Below, piece after piece: positions 7,455 through 7,577 of a stretch of 7,577 nt of DNA. How positions within the stretch are numbered: the stretch's first letter is position 1; each line of letters starts with the position of its first letter. A program made the position numbers and the translations under genes. The DNA is from Opitutia bacterium (GTDB lineage Bacteria > Verrucomicrobiota > Verrucomicrobiia > Opitutales > Seribacteraceae): contig JABHOU010000179.1 of assembly GCA_018695085.1 (NCBI GenBank), positions 1 through 7,577 of the forward strand, read 5' to 3'. A model generated the notes under the pieces. That model saw only the letters and a program-made list of their open reading frames with translations. It was not told the DNA's origin and made no database searches.

Positions 7455-7577
7455 ATGAAGAGAATTTACCGATTCGTTGCCTTTTTTGTTTTGGTCGGTT
7501 CCAGCTTATTGCAGACTTCCCTTCTTGGACAAAATTCGGGAGAGGCAATCCCGAGCGACGAGATCGAGGAACTCAAC
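7455..7577 (+). CDS. Exported protein of unknown function, 3'-truncated
   Basis: Only the first 41 codons are inside the window and the frame is open at the right edge. The N-terminus is a signal peptide: MKRIYR, then a hydrophobic stretch FVAFFVLVGSSLL, with a possible cleavage near LLGQ at residues 23-26. It is followed by an acidic start to the mature protein (GEAIPSDEIEEL). In this ATG frame the basic residues fall correctly before the hydrophobic core, which supports the chosen start. The family cannot be told from this fragment. It continues the run of exported products and is probably in the same transcript. Confidence 0.7.
   Translation, partial: MKRIYRFVAFFVLVGSSLLQTSLLGQNSGEAIPSDEIEELN

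Overview
The window is 7.6 kb of tightly packed, entirely plus-strand coding DNA: five genes, the first and last cut by the window edges. By eye the base composition is moderately GC-rich. The gene content suggests a bacterium of the Planctomycetes-Verrucomicrobia-Lentisphaerae group: a very large helical DUF4175-like protein followed by an exported prenyltransferase/squalene-oxidase-repeat protein, then an exported SASA-type esterase and an exported transglutaminase-like protein with a carbohydrate-binding-like C-terminus. This placement rests on family knowledge, not on a marker gene. No RNA gene, CRISPR array, insertion sequence or phage gene was seen.

Layout. (1) 2-3601: the 3' 1199 codons of a giant protein with two beta-rich modules, a long helical region containing a recurring helical-hairpin pattern, an acidic linker and a conserved-looking C-terminal tail. 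(2) 3598-4704: a secreted alpha/alpha-toroid protein whose start codon overlaps the previous stop codon (ATGA). (3) 4721-5470: a secreted SGNH/SASA-type carbohydrate esterase with an unusual residue at the usual catalytic Asp position. (4) 5492-7417: a secreted transglutaminase-like protein with a helical N-terminus, an acidic linker and a C-terminal beta-sandwich. (5) 7455-end: the first 41 codons of another protein beginning with a signal peptide. Gaps are -4, 16, 21 and 37 bases. No promoter or terminator is visible, so the five genes probably form one operon whose promoter lies upstream of the window.

How they may work together (inference). In PVC bacteria, DUF4175-like proteins and exported toroid-repeat proteins are often encoded near MoxR AAA+ ATPase, DUF58 and BatA-type von Willebrand factor A genes. 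If so here, those genes should lie just upstream. The four downstream products all appear to pass through Sec. Together with the esterase and the carbohydrate-binding-like domain, this suggests an envelope or periplasmic module acting on, or holding, an acylated polysaccharide or glycoprotein. The substrate is unknown. The most unusual points are the esterase and transglutaminase fused into this neighbourhood and the substituted or unclear catalytic residues in both enzymes.
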